From an uncultured Croceitalea sp. (GTDB taxonomy: Bacteria > Bacteroidota > Bacteroidia > Flavobacteriales > Flavobacteriaceae), in assembly GCA_947495075.1 (NCBI GenBank), contig CANLXH010000001.1, positions 1,612,001 through 1,676,000 of the forward strand: 64,000 nucleotides of DNA, read 5' to 3'. Made by a program: the position numbers and the translations under genes. Numbering within the stretch: the first letter of the stretch is position 1; each line of letters opens with the position of its first letter. Positions 42,431-51,354 of this stretch are shown here, one piece after another. The notes beneath the pieces were generated by a model. It was not told where the DNA came from, searched no databases, and worked only from the letters and a program-made list of their open reading frames with translations.

Positions 42431-45400
42431 ATGAAATTAAATTTAACTAAAATACCTTTCATAAAAAGGAGGGTATTAATAAATCTGATGAGAACATTTA
42501 TTTTTCTTTGTTGTACTGTAGTATTTAGTTTTTCTCCAAATGATATTTTTTCACAAAAAGAAAAAATTGACATTGAGCAAGACATGACAATTACAGTCGA
42601 CGAGGTTTTTGAAATTATTAAATCTCAAACTAATTATACCTTTATTTACCAAGAAGATTTATTTAAAAATGCACCATTGGTGCATTTGACCAAAGGTAAA
42701 ATTAAGATCAATCTTTTATTAGAAAAGAGTTTGTCTACGGAATCTTATCAATTAAATTTTGATAACGTAGGCACTATAACGGTACAAACAAAACCACAAC
42801 TTAATACGAATACTGCTCAAGAAAGGGTTCTGTCAGGAAAAGTCACAGATGAGAGTGGCATAGGATTACCAGGTGTTAATGTTATTGTAAAACAAAGAGG
42901 TGTAACAACAGATATTGACGGAAGCTATAAAATAACCGTGAAGATTGGTGATGTTGTAAGCTATAGTTATTTAGGTTTTGAAACACAAGAAATTACCGTT
43001 GCATCTCAATTGTTTGTAAATATTATATTAAAAGAACGTACAAATGAGCTTGAAGAAGTTGTATTAGTTGGTTACGGTGTTCAAAGACGTGAAGAAGTTA
43101 CCTCTGCAGTATCATCAGTCAAAAGCAAAGATATTACTAAAAATTCAGTAGGTCAAGTCTCTTTTGACCGCTCATTGTCGGGTTTAATAAAAGGAGTAAA
43201 TGTAAACTCAAATTCTGGGGCGCCTGGAAGCAGTATCGATATCAACATTAGAGGGTTTACTTCGCCTTTTGCAGGTAGTGACAACAACCCATTATTTGTA
43301 ATAGACGGGGTACCATTTCAAGCAAGGCCCACTTCTTTGAGAAATGATGAAACTAGATTTACTCAGGCCCAAAACCCCTTATTAGCAATAAACCCTAATG
43401 ATATTGAGAGTATAGATGTACTAAAAGATGCCGCGGCCACCGCTATTTATGGTTCTAGAGGAGCCAACGGAGTTGTTATTGTAAATACTAAGAAGGGAAA
43501 GAAAAACACCGGACCTCAAGTATCATGGTCGTCTTCGGTAACCATGTCAGATCCTATTGCCACACAAGATTATTTAAGCACTTCACAATGGAAAGATTAT
43601 CTTAACGTACTTTTTACAAACACTTCAAATGCTATAGAAACGGGCGCTTTTAATCCCTTTACCTTATTCACTTTTGCTAATTTAGGGATGATTAATCTTA
43701 CGCCAGGGTTTTTATATGACGGTCTAAACGAAGACTTTTTTGGTACTGAAAATGTAGATTGGAACGATGTAATATATAACACTGGGTACACCCAAAATTA
43801 TAATCTAAGTATAAGGGGTGGTAGTAAGAGTACCTCATACTCTTTTTCTGCTGGCTTTACAGATCAGGAAGCCATTGTAATTAATGATGATTTTAAGCAA
43901 TATAGTTTGAGAATGGCTATTGATAGCAAATTAAGCGATGTTGTTGAAATAGGCACAAACCTTAATTTAGGCTATAATAAAAGAGCAAGAGGTTCGGGAA
44001 TTGGTGAATTTGGGGAAGGCGGTCAAAATTTTAGACCAGATTTACCAGTTTTTGATGAATTTGGGAACCCGACTCGATCACCAGGTTTATTTTTTGGTTT
44101 CTTCCCTGGGGTATTACCAAACCCCTTCGCTAGTCAATTACATAAGAATAATACTAGAGGTTACAATGTTTTAGGTAATACCTTTCTAAAAGTAAATTTA
44201 GATAAGAATTTTTATGTTAAAGCCGATTTAAATGGGTCATTTTTATTAACTAAAAGTTATTTATTCGAACCCAAAAGTATTGTTGGATCAGACGTTCCTG
44301 CATTTGGACGCATTGCAGATCCATCAAACTCATTTGGTCGTGACAACGAAAGTATAGTTTCAAACCTTACTACAGACCTTACTGCAAATTACACCAATAG
44401 TTTTGGAAAACACAATATAAATGTACTTTTAGGCTACTCCTGGTTTAGAGGAGCAGATGAAAGAACCAATAGCTTTTTAACAGGCTTTCCTGATGATTTT
44501 ATATTAACAAATCCATCTAATGCAACGAGTTCTGATATTTCTTCATCTATCATAGAACAAGGGCTAAATTCAGCTCTTGGTCGTATTAGTTATAACTATG
44601 ATTCTAAGTATTTTTTAACGGCTAGTATAAGGCGTGATGCCTCATCTAGATTTGGTCCAGAAGAGCAAGAAGGGTATTTCCCATCCCTATCATTAGGATG
44701 GAATATGGCCAAAGAAAACTTTTTACAAGACTCTGATCTGATAAACCTGATGCGTTTAAGAGCCAGCGCTGGAATAACTGGTAATAATAACCTTCCAGAT
44801 TTTGGATTTTTACAAGGTTTTGCACCTGGATTTAGAACAGCGGGTACCTATGCAGGACAACCTGCGATAGGATTTAGAGATCAGTTGGCCAATCCATCCC
44901 TAAGTTGGGAAGAAACCAAAGAAGTTAATCTTGGGTTAGATTTTGGCCTCTTAAAGAACCGTCTTCGAGGTAGTTTTGATATATATAACAGAAAAACAAC
45001 AGGGGCGTTGCTTCAAACACCTATTCCATTTGAAAATGGTTTGCAAAGATTTACGAGCAATTTTGCCGATTTAACCAATCAAGGCTTTGAGGTAGAAATA
45101 GGAGGTGATATTGTGGCCAATGATAATTGGACCTGGTCACTTAGTGCTAACCTATCCAAAAACAATAACAGAGTAGATAGGCTTTCCCAAATATTTAGCG
45201 AAGATGCTCGAAGACCTTATGAAGTAGGCGAAGAAATTAACCTTATTCGTGGCATTAAGGTATTGGGCATAGTACAAAATCAGACAGAGGTAGATGCGTT
45301 AAATGCGGCAGCGCCAGGCGGCAGTTATATAGATCCGAGTTTAGGTGGTGTTCTTCTACCCGGTGATTATCTATATGAAGATACGAATGGCGATGGCGTT

Positions 45401-45955
45401 ATAACTTTCGATGATTTTACCGCTATTATAGGTAAAACTTTACCTGATTTTTTTGGAGGTATTAATACCAAATTACGCTATAAGGGCTTAGATTTAGCCG
45501 CTTATTTTAATTTTGTAAGTGGAGGAGAGGTGTTTTTAAATAACAGACCAAATCTTAACTCTGTTACAACAAATACCATTCCCTCGTTTAATGTAGAAAA
45601 CAGATGGTCACCTACCAATACAGATGCTACTTTACCTCAAATAATATATAGACCTAATGATTTTAATAATTTTCCCAATTCAGAACAAGTAGCAGATAGG
45701 TCATTTATTCGCTTAAAAAATATCCAGTTAGGTTATAATTTACCTAAAACAGCAATTTCAATTTGGGGTTTATCCAATGCCTATATTTTTGTCTCAGGAT
45801 CAAATTTAATTACCTGGACTAATTTCCCAGGTCTAGACCCAGAGAATTCGGGACTAACAAATAGTTCAGGTACCAGAGATGGTATTGCTGGATTTGGAGG
45901 ATCTTCATATCCAAATGCAAAGTCGTGGTCTTTTGGTATTAATCTTAACTTTTAA
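42431..45955 (+). CDS. SusC/RagA-type TonB-dependent receptor with STN domain (module C)
   Basis: This 1174-residue protein has a leader (to about 42, FSQ), an STN domain (DMTITVDEVFEIIKSQTNYT), a carboxypeptidase-regulatory-like domain (about 134-202) and the classic junction LEEVVLVGYGVQRREEVTSA. The plug has FVIDGVPFQA, then SIDVLKDAAATAIYGSRGAN. The barrel carries a DTNGDGVITFDDF segment, an EF-hand-like calcium site common in SusC barrels, and ends in Phe. Its junction and plug are closest to the canonical SusC consensus and differ from modules A and B, so the substrate is probably different. SusD starts 1 nt after its stop. Confidence 0.95.
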   Translation: MKLNLTKIPFIKRRVLINLMRTFIFLCCTVVFSFSPNDIFSQKEKIDIEQDMTITVDEVFEIIKSQTNYTFIYQEDLFKNAPLVHLTKGKIKINLLLEKSLSTESYQLNFDNVGTITVQTKPQLNTNTAQERVLSGKVTDESGIGLPGVNVIVKQRGVTTDIDGSYKITVKIGDVVSYSYLGFETQEITVASQLFVNIILKERTNELEEVVLVGYGVQRREEVTSAVSSVKSKDITKNSVGQVSFDRSLSGLIKGVNVNSNSGAPGSSIDINIRGFTSPFAGSDNNPLFVIDGVPFQARPTSLRNDETRFTQAQNPLLAINPNDIESIDVLKDAAATAIYGSRGANGVVIVNTKKGKKNTGPQVSWSSSVTMSDPIATQDYLSTSQWKDYLNVLFTNTSNAIETGAFNPFTLFTFANLGMINLTPGFLYDGLNEDFFGTENVDWNDVIYNTGYTQNYNLSIRGGSKSTSYSFSAGFTDQEAIVINDDFKQYSLRMAIDSKLSDVVEIGTNLNLGYNKRARGSGIGEFGEGGQNFRPDLPVFDEFGNPTRSPGLFFGFFPGVLPNPFASQLHKNNTRGYNVLGNTFLKVNLDKNFYVKADLNGSFLLTKSYLFEPKSIVGSDVPAFGRIADPSNSFGRDNESIVSNLTTDLTANYTNSFGKHNINVLLGYSWFRGADERTNSFLTGFPDDFILTNPSNATSSDISSSIIEQGLNSALGRISYNYDSKYFLTASIRRDASSRFGPEEQEGYFPSLSLGWNMAKENFLQDSDLINLMRLRASAGITGNNNLPDFGFLQGFAPGFRTAGTYAGQPAIGFRDQLANPSLSWEETKEVNLGLDFGLLKNRLRGSFDIYNRKTTGALLQTPIPFENGLQRFTSNFADLTNQGFEVEIGGDIVANDNWTWSLSANLSKNNNRVDRLSQIFSEDARRPYEVGEEINLIRGIKVLGIVQNQTEVDALNAAAPGGSYIDPSLGGVLLPGDYLYEDTNGDGVITFDDFTAIIGKTLPDFFGGINTKLRYKGLDLAAYFNFVSGGEVFLNNRPNLNSVTTNTIPSFNVENRWSPTNTDATLPQIIYRPNDFNNFPNSEQVADRSFIRLKNIQLGYNLPKTAISIWGLSNAYIFVSGSNLITWTNFPGLDPENSGLTNSSGTRDGIAGFGGSSYPNAKSWSFGINLNF

Positions 45956-45956
45956 A

Positions 45957-47381
45957 ATGAAAAAGATGAAAAAATTGAAATATATCTTATATACAGTTTG
46001 TTTGTTAGTAATAAACAGTTGTAGTATTGATAATGTTGAACCCCAAGAACAATTATTAGAAGACACGGTTATTACTGATGAAAGTTCAGCTATAAATGTA
46101 TTGAACCGTATTTATAATTCAACAATAAGGAGCGGTTTTTATGGAGAAACTAACGGTGCTTTTGACTTGGGCATATCTGGGTTGATTTCAGTGTCCGGAA
46201 CCACAATGCGTCCAGAAGGGACTCCCTTTGGTATGATTCCTTACTTTGAAAATAATGTGCCTGTTGATGATAATTCTATATCAACCCTTTATCGCGATAT
46301 GTATTTTGCTATAAATCTTAGTAACTTTTTTATTGAGTTGGTAGAACGTGGTGATGCGAATGTTTCGGATACTCGAAAAAATGAACTACTGGCAGAAGCT
46401 AGATGTATGAGGGGTTTAGCTTATTTTAATTTGCTTCGTGTTTTCGGTCAATTTTATGACCTAAACTCATCATTTGGCACAGTGGTATATACAGACCCTT
46501 TAAGAGGTAATACTGAATTTCCACGTAGTTCGGTACAAGAAACGTATAATCTTATACTAGATGATTTACAATTTGCATCTGCAAATGCCAATGGAGGTAG
46601 AGAGCATTATTATGCCAGTGCTATTACCGCACAGGCCTTGTTGGCAAGAGTACAGTTATATATGGGCGATTATACCAATGCTGCAACAAATGCTCTAGCC
46701 GTTATTAACAATACAGATGGTTATATGTTAGATCCTAGTTATGCCAATGTATTCAATGAACGTTGGGGTGCAGAAACCTTGTTAGCATCCTTTGTAAACA
46801 CAGAGACAGAAGGAACTCAAGGAGGGTTATTTGCATTCGACACACAAGCACCTACCACTACATTTATAGACCTAGCTGATGCTCAAGATGGTGTTCTAAC
46901 TGATGGCAGTGCAGACTTTACAACAGGTTACGACCCCCGTTTTACATTTGGATTTGTACAAACCACACACCCTCTATTTGGTAAATATCCATTAGGCGTA
47001 GGCTTTACTGACCCCGGCAATACCGCAAAAATATTACGTATGGGTGAAGTCTATTTAATCTATGCCGAAGCAGAAGCTAGACGTTCTGGTGGGGTTTTGG
47101 CAAATGCCCTAACACGGTTAAATGAGGTTAGAGCCCGTGCAGGCGTGATGCCAAAATTATTAACAGATCAGGCAACGCTGCTGAAAGACATTAGAGAAGA
47201 AAAGATATTAGAGCTTTATGCTGAAGTTGGTGAAAACTGGTTTGATTTAGTACGCTATAGTCAATTAGGAGATATTGATGTAAGCACCTTAAAGCCCTCT
47301 ATCACATCTGTAGATCAACTTATATTTCCAATCCCTGCAGATGCGTTAACAGGTAATTCTTTATTGATACCTAATCCATAA
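45957..47381 (+). CDS. SusD/RagB-family lipoprotein (module C)
   Basis: The start is ATG 45957 (MKKMKKLKYI), one base after the SusC stop; ATG 45966 is also possible, and the longer frame from 45879 lies inside SusC. The 474-residue protein has lipobox VINSCSI, then LYRDMYFAINLSNFFIELVE, EARCMRGLAYFNLLRVFGQF, and the C-terminal segments MGEVYLIYAEAEARRSGG, LNEVRARAG, and EKILELYAEVGENWFDLVRY. These are very typical SusD motifs. A hairpin (47397-47426) follows before the TlpA gene. Confidence 0.95.
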   Translation: MKKMKKLKYILYTVCLLVINSCSIDNVEPQEQLLEDTVITDESSAINVLNRIYNSTIRSGFYGETNGAFDLGISGLISVSGTTMRPEGTPFGMIPYFENNVPVDDNSISTLYRDMYFAINLSNFFIELVERGDANVSDTRKNELLAEARCMRGLAYFNLLRVFGQFYDLNSSFGTVVYTDPLRGNTEFPRSSVQETYNLILDDLQFASANANGGREHYYASAITAQALLARVQLYMGDYTNAATNALAVINNTDGYMLDPSYANVFNERWGAETLLASFVNTETEGTQGGLFAFDTQAPTTTFIDLADAQDGVLTDGSADFTTGYDPRFTFGFVQTTHPLFGKYPLGVGFTDPGNTAKILRMGEVYLIYAEAEARRSGGVLANALTRLNEVRARAGVMPKLLTDQATLLKDIREEKILELYAEVGENWFDLVRYSQLGDIDVSTLKPSITSVDQLIFPIPADALTGNSLLIPNP

Positions 47382-47396
47382 CTAATATAGCTTAGA

Positions 47397-47426
47397 AGCA
47401 GGTCTTACTATTTTTTGAGACCTGCT
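47397..47426 (+). terminator. Terminator-like hairpin after module C SusD
   Basis: AGCAGGTCT (47397-47405) and AGACCTGCT (47418-47426) form a perfect 9-bp stem with a 12-nt T-rich loop, 15 nt after the SusD stop. The following sequence (CTAATTAAGC) has no T tract, so it may lower rather than end transcription into the TlpA gene 30 nt later. Confidence 0.6.
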
Positions 47427-47456
47427 CTAATTAAGCAATAATTAAAAAATAAATAG

Positions 47457-48602
47457 ATGAAGTATAAAATTATTTTAGTAGCCGTATTAATAATAACACT
47501 ATATAGCTGCAATAAGAAACCAGAAGCTTTTAAAATAACTGGAACCATTCAAGGAGTGAATGAGGGTACCCAAATGGTAGCGTTGGTTACTCCTGGAGGC
47601 AAAGACACCTTGGCAACCGCACAGTTGACTGATGGCAAATTTTCTCTTGAAGGAAAAGTAACAGAGCCTAGTATGCATTTTGTAGCCTATGGAAGTTCTT
47701 TTAAAGGCTTTGTGTTAGAAAATGCTGAATACGAGTCAGAGATCAATTTTAAAGATCCTTTAAATTCTCATATTAAAGGAGGGCACTTAAATACTATGCT
47801 AAACAAGTATAAGTTTGGCTCTGATTATATGTCAATTGGTAAGGAAATATTAGGCTTGTACAAAGAATATGGGCAAATGAATCAAAGTGATATAGCTGCC
47901 GTAGAGAAGTTGGGAAAAGTGGTTCAGGAAAAAAATGATGCAATATTTGACATTGAAGCTAACTATCTTAAAGAAATAGTAGAAGGTGATTACCCTGCCA
48001 TAGATAAATTTTATGCGTTAAAAAATATAAGAAAAAATATATATACCGATGATGAAAAATTAGCATTAGTACGTTCCTATAAAAAACAATATGGAGAACT
48101 GAAAAGTATGGATGATTATATGGCATCTATTAAAAATAAAATAGAACAAGAAACTATGAGCAAGACGGTTGCTATTGGTAGTTCTTATAAAGAGGTAATT
48201 GCCAGGACCAATAAAGATGAAGAAATAAGATTAAGTAATATTATTGCTAAAAATGAATATACGTTGTTAGAGTTTTGGGCAAGTTGGTGCGGTCCTTGTA
48301 GAGTTGAATTTCCCAATTTAAAAACTGCTTATGAAAAATATCATGGAGAAGGGTTTGAAATTTATGGTTTGTCCATTGATGAAAGTAAAGAGAAGTGGTT
48401 AAAAGCCGAAAAAGAAGAAGATATTCCTTGGATTAGTGTTGTAGATTTTAATGCTAAGGATAGTAAACCAATGAAAGATTACGGTGTTTTGGGTATTCCT
48501 TCAAGCTTTCTGATTGCCAAAGATGGTACTATTGTAGCCTCAGGTATGGAAATTAGAGGTTTTTACCTTGATAAAAAGTTAGAAGAATTATTTGGTAAAT
48601 AA
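47457..48602 (+). CDS. TlpA-family thioredoxin lipoprotein with DUF4369 domain (module C)
   Basis: This 381-residue lipoprotein (LYSCNKK, Cys near 18) has a DUF4369 domain (FKITGTIQGVNEGTQMVALV and onwards), a helical spacer rich in Lys and Glu, and a C-terminal TlpA/ResA domain with FWASWCGPC and a cis-Pro segment GIPSSFLI. It would act as a periplasm-facing thiol reductase. It is the counterpart of the module A protein at 19895 but with WCGPC instead of WCKPC. The next gene follows after 65 nt. Confidence 0.94.
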   Translation: MKYKIILVAVLIITLYSCNKKPEAFKITGTIQGVNEGTQMVALVTPGGKDTLATAQLTDGKFSLEGKVTEPSMHFVAYGSSFKGFVLENAEYESEINFKDPLNSHIKGGHLNTMLNKYKFGSDYMSIGKEILGLYKEYGQMNQSDIAAVEKLGKVVQEKNDAIFDIEANYLKEIVEGDYPAIDKFYALKNIRKNIYTDDEKLALVRSYKKQYGELKSMDDYMASIKNKIEQETMSKTVAIGSSYKEVIARTNKDEEIRLSNIIAKNEYTLLEFWASWCGPCRVEFPNLKTAYEKYHGEGFEIYGLSIDESKEKWLKAEKEEDIPWISVVDFNAKDSKPMKDYGVLGIPSSFLIAKDGTIVASGMEIRGFYLDKKLEELFGK

Positions 48603-48667
48603 GGCAAAGGTTATCTGGTCAATTGATTACAGATAATGACTTTAATGTATCATTTATAAATAGAGTT

Positions 48668-50230
48668 ATGAAAAAATTATTAATAGTATTATTAATTGCA
48701 ACCTCTTTTTTAGGGTTTTGTCAAGAAATTAAAAAGCAAAACATTAGTGTTTTATACGTAGGTTACAATTCTGAAAAACCAATGCCAGAAGATTTGGATT
48801 CTCCTCGTGTTACAGGAGGTATGACTCCGGAACGATTTAAAGTGGAGTATGGAAAAAGAATGTCCGCATTTAAAAACTTATTACAAACGTATTTCACTAA
48901 AGTAACATTAGTTGATTCGAGAGATTATAAAGAAGGGATGTCTTCACAACATGATGTCACTATTTTTGATGAAACACCAACATTAATAAAAGAACAGGTG
49001 ATTCACAATGACCCTGAAACAGGTAAATTCGTTAGCATAGAGCAAGCAGAATATGTGAGTGATGATTTTAATAGTGCAGCAATTTTTATTGGCCATACAG
49101 CATCTACTATTGGAGCAAGCTTAGGTTCAAAATTAGATTGGTATTGCCTGTGTTTAGATAGACACGCCCATCATATTAAAGTAGAGCATGCCATTTTTAA
49201 AGGACCATTTAAAACAACGATTACTCTTAAGGATAGAAAAACACCGGATAATTTATTACTGGCTTTTGATGGAGGTAATGTCTCAAAAGAAATCCCTATG
49301 TGGGAAGTTGATAAAGAGGGATACTTAGACGGAAAAGGAATTAGAGTGGGTATGGTAGCTCGTGGTTGGGGTTTTGAAGATTCTCCGAATTCTGAAATTA
49401 TTTCTAGTGGAGTATGTACTAAAGAAAAAACAGCAGTTGCATTAGGCAGACATGGAAAATTCTTTTTATGGGGCTTTGCAGGCTCTCCAGATTATATGAC
49501 TGAAGAAGCAAAAAAAGTATTTGCTAATGTTGTTGTTTATACCAATAAGCATAAAGAGAATAAACTAATTGCAAGAAAGTATAATGATCGTATCGCTACA
49601 AAACAATACATTGATAGGATGTTGTTTAACACAACTAAACGCGCATATTTAAATTATATTGAATATTATAAGAAGATGAACGAAGAAATTATGAAGATAA
49701 AAGCAATAGCAAAGAAAAAGCAGGAAGCTGGAGAGAAATTATCTCGGGATCAAGAAATGGTATTGAATAGTAAACCACTAGTTGTTAAAACAAGAGAACA
49801 GTTTTTGGAGAATAGTATTGGTAAAAATTCTTGGTCAAAGATTACGGGATTAGACACACTTGCTATAAGAAAATACTTGAAAGAAAATAGGGATTATTTT
49901 TATTCAGAACCAGCAGGTTTTTATGATTTAAAAGTAGATGAAGATATTAAAAGTTTAGGCATTGCAAATACTAATATAAAAGTGCTTGATAAAGCTATTA
50001 GCATCCTAGAAAAGGGTGCTGAAAAAGACAAAGCATCTAGAATTTTATTACGCTATACGCTTGAAAACTTTAAAACAGCTAATGATTGGAGAGTATGGTT
50101 TAATAAAAATAAAGATAATATGTTCTTTACTGAAACTGGAGGATATGTATGGATGGTAAATGATGCGAGTGCTAATTCAAAAACAAGACCAAGAAGTGAA
50201 AAGGAGATTGCTCAAATTCGATCCAAATAA
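48668..50230 (+). CDS. Secreted 520-residue protein of unknown function (module C)
   Basis: The start is ATG 48668, giving a clean signal peptide (MKKLLIVLLIATSFLGFCQ); an upstream in-frame start at 48623 is unlikely. The first half looks like an alpha/beta fold (ISVLYVGYNSEKPMPEDL, then SAAIFIGHTAS, a CLCLDRHAHH cluster and LLLAFDGGN). The second half is helical and ends in YVWMVNDAS. A Cys-x-Cys and several His residues near the middle could bind metal. I do not recognise the family. It lies between a TlpA gene and a stand-alone DsbD-alpha gene with short gaps, so a role in the same thiol or peptide chemistry is inferred. Confidence 0.78.
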   Translation: MKKLLIVLLIATSFLGFCQEIKKQNISVLYVGYNSEKPMPEDLDSPRVTGGMTPERFKVEYGKRMSAFKNLLQTYFTKVTLVDSRDYKEGMSSQHDVTIFDETPTLIKEQVIHNDPETGKFVSIEQAEYVSDDFNSAAIFIGHTASTIGASLGSKLDWYCLCLDRHAHHIKVEHAIFKGPFKTTITLKDRKTPDNLLLAFDGGNVSKEIPMWEVDKEGYLDGKGIRVGMVARGWGFEDSPNSEIISSGVCTKEKTAVALGRHGKFFLWGFAGSPDYMTEEAKKVFANVVVYTNKHKENKLIARKYNDRIATKQYIDRMLFNTTKRAYLNYIEYYKKMNEEIMKIKAIAKKKQEAGEKLSRDQEMVLNSKPLVVKTREQFLENSIGKNSWSKITGLDTLAIRKYLKENRDYFYSEPAGFYDLKVDEDIKSLGIANTNIKVLDKAISILEKGAEKDKASRILLRYTLENFKTANDWRVWFNKNKDNMFFTETGGYVWMVNDASANSKTRPRSEKEIAQIRSK

Positions 50231-50235
50231 TCCAA

Positions 50236-50748
50236 ATGAAATATAATGTATATCTATATATATTATTGTTTTTTACACAGCTAACAGTTGCTCAGACAAT
50301 AAAGATATTACCAGAGTTAAAACAAAAGGTAGAAAAAGCAGCAAATGAATTATCAAATCCTCAGACAAGCCTCGTGGATCCAGTTTCTATAAATGGAACT
50401 TTGGTTTGGTCTGAAGATAAAACGCAAGTAGCGGTTGTATTAAAAGCTAGTATTAAAAATCAATGGCATATATACGCCTATGTACCAAAAGATCAGCCGT
50501 TCATTACGTCAGAATTACGGTTAAAACTACCTAAAGGGATAAAGGCAATTGGAACATGGAATCTTCCTTATAACGATGCTTATGGAAAAGGAATTTATGT
50601 TTATCGTGATATGCCAGTTTTTATTCAATATTGTGCAGTAGAAAAATATAATATAAATGCAGAATTGGAATGTGGATTATTTTATCAGGCATGTGATCCT
50701 AATATATGTTTTCCACCACAAACTAAAATGAAAGTATTAAAGCTATAG
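50236..50748 (+). CDS. Stand-alone DsbD-alpha-like secreted protein (module C)
   Basis: This 170-residue protein has a signal peptide (to about residue 19, TVAQ) and one DsbD-alpha-like domain: VAVVLKASIKNQWHIYAYVP, then a C-terminal ACDPNICFPP with the same C-x4-C and PP layout as the proteins at 14602 and 54279. It lacks the membrane and thioredoxin parts of DsbD. It starts 5 nt after the previous stop, so it is co-transcribed with it. Electron transfer between the DsbD of 54279 and substrates such as the TlpA or unknown protein is a possible role. Confidence 0.8.
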   Translation: MKYNVYLYILLFFTQLTVAQTIKILPELKQKVEKAANELSNPQTSLVDPVSINGTLVWSEDKTQVAVVLKASIKNQWHIYAYVPKDQPFITSELRLKLPKGIKAIGTWNLPYNDAYGKGIYVYRDMPVFIQYCAVEKYNINAELECGLFYQACDPNICFPPQTKMKVLKL

Positions 50749-50766
50749 TTCTTAAAATAAATAGAA

Positions 50767-51034
50767 ATGGAAAAAATAATATTTCCTATTGCAGCGGTCT
50801 TTTTCTTAGTATTACTTGGCTGTAAAGAGGCATATCCATAAAAGAATAAAGCTGTAACCTTAAAAGGTTCTCTAGTTAATTATGGTAAAGATATCCTATA
50901 TGTATAATATGCTTTCAGAGTCTATGTAATTCAAAAAGGATACTCATACTATTACATTAAAAGGAAAGTAAATTTTGAGTAAAAGTAGTGGGAATACCAA
51001 GGTTCTTGTTATAGACAAAACTTCAATATTATAG
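50767..51034 (+). pseudogene. Decayed lipoprotein gene, probably TlpA/DUF4369 type
   Basis: A 24-codon frame begins at ATG 50767 with a complete lipoprotein signal (FPIAAVFFLVLLGCKEAYP) and then stops. Downstream, frames such as VTLKGSLVNYGKDILYV and later KVLVIDKTSIL can be read between stops and shifts. The VTLKGSLVNY part resembles the first strands of DUF4369 domains. The rest of the gene is missing. Identification as a TlpA-type remnant is inference. Confidence 0.5.
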
Positions 51035-51354
51035 CTGTTTTTGTCCTATTACCTTCTTCTAAAGGTATAGAGAAAATAATTGATGTATGTATAATCATAA
51101 TAAGAGTTTAGATGAAATTTAAGAGTATGTTTTTTAACCTTTTCTCTTGCATTAATTAAATACTATTCTCTTACCATTAAGAAAACAGATAAGAACCTTT
51201 GCTAAAAAATAATCATTTTAAAAGTAAGGGTACTAATGTTTTCAAACGTCATAATAAAAAGGTTCTAAAATTATTCCTATAAGCACATTAACATATTTGA
51301 TTCGAAGTATTAATTTTTTGAGACGTATAACAATAGATAATAAAAATATAAGCA
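51035..51354. other. Non-coding stretch before M16 protease
   Basis: About 320 nt of AT-rich sequence between the decayed lipoprotein and the M16 gene. I see no gene and no clear hairpin. A promoter for the M16 gene may lie near its end, but no perfect TAnnTTTG box stands out. Confidence 0.45.
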
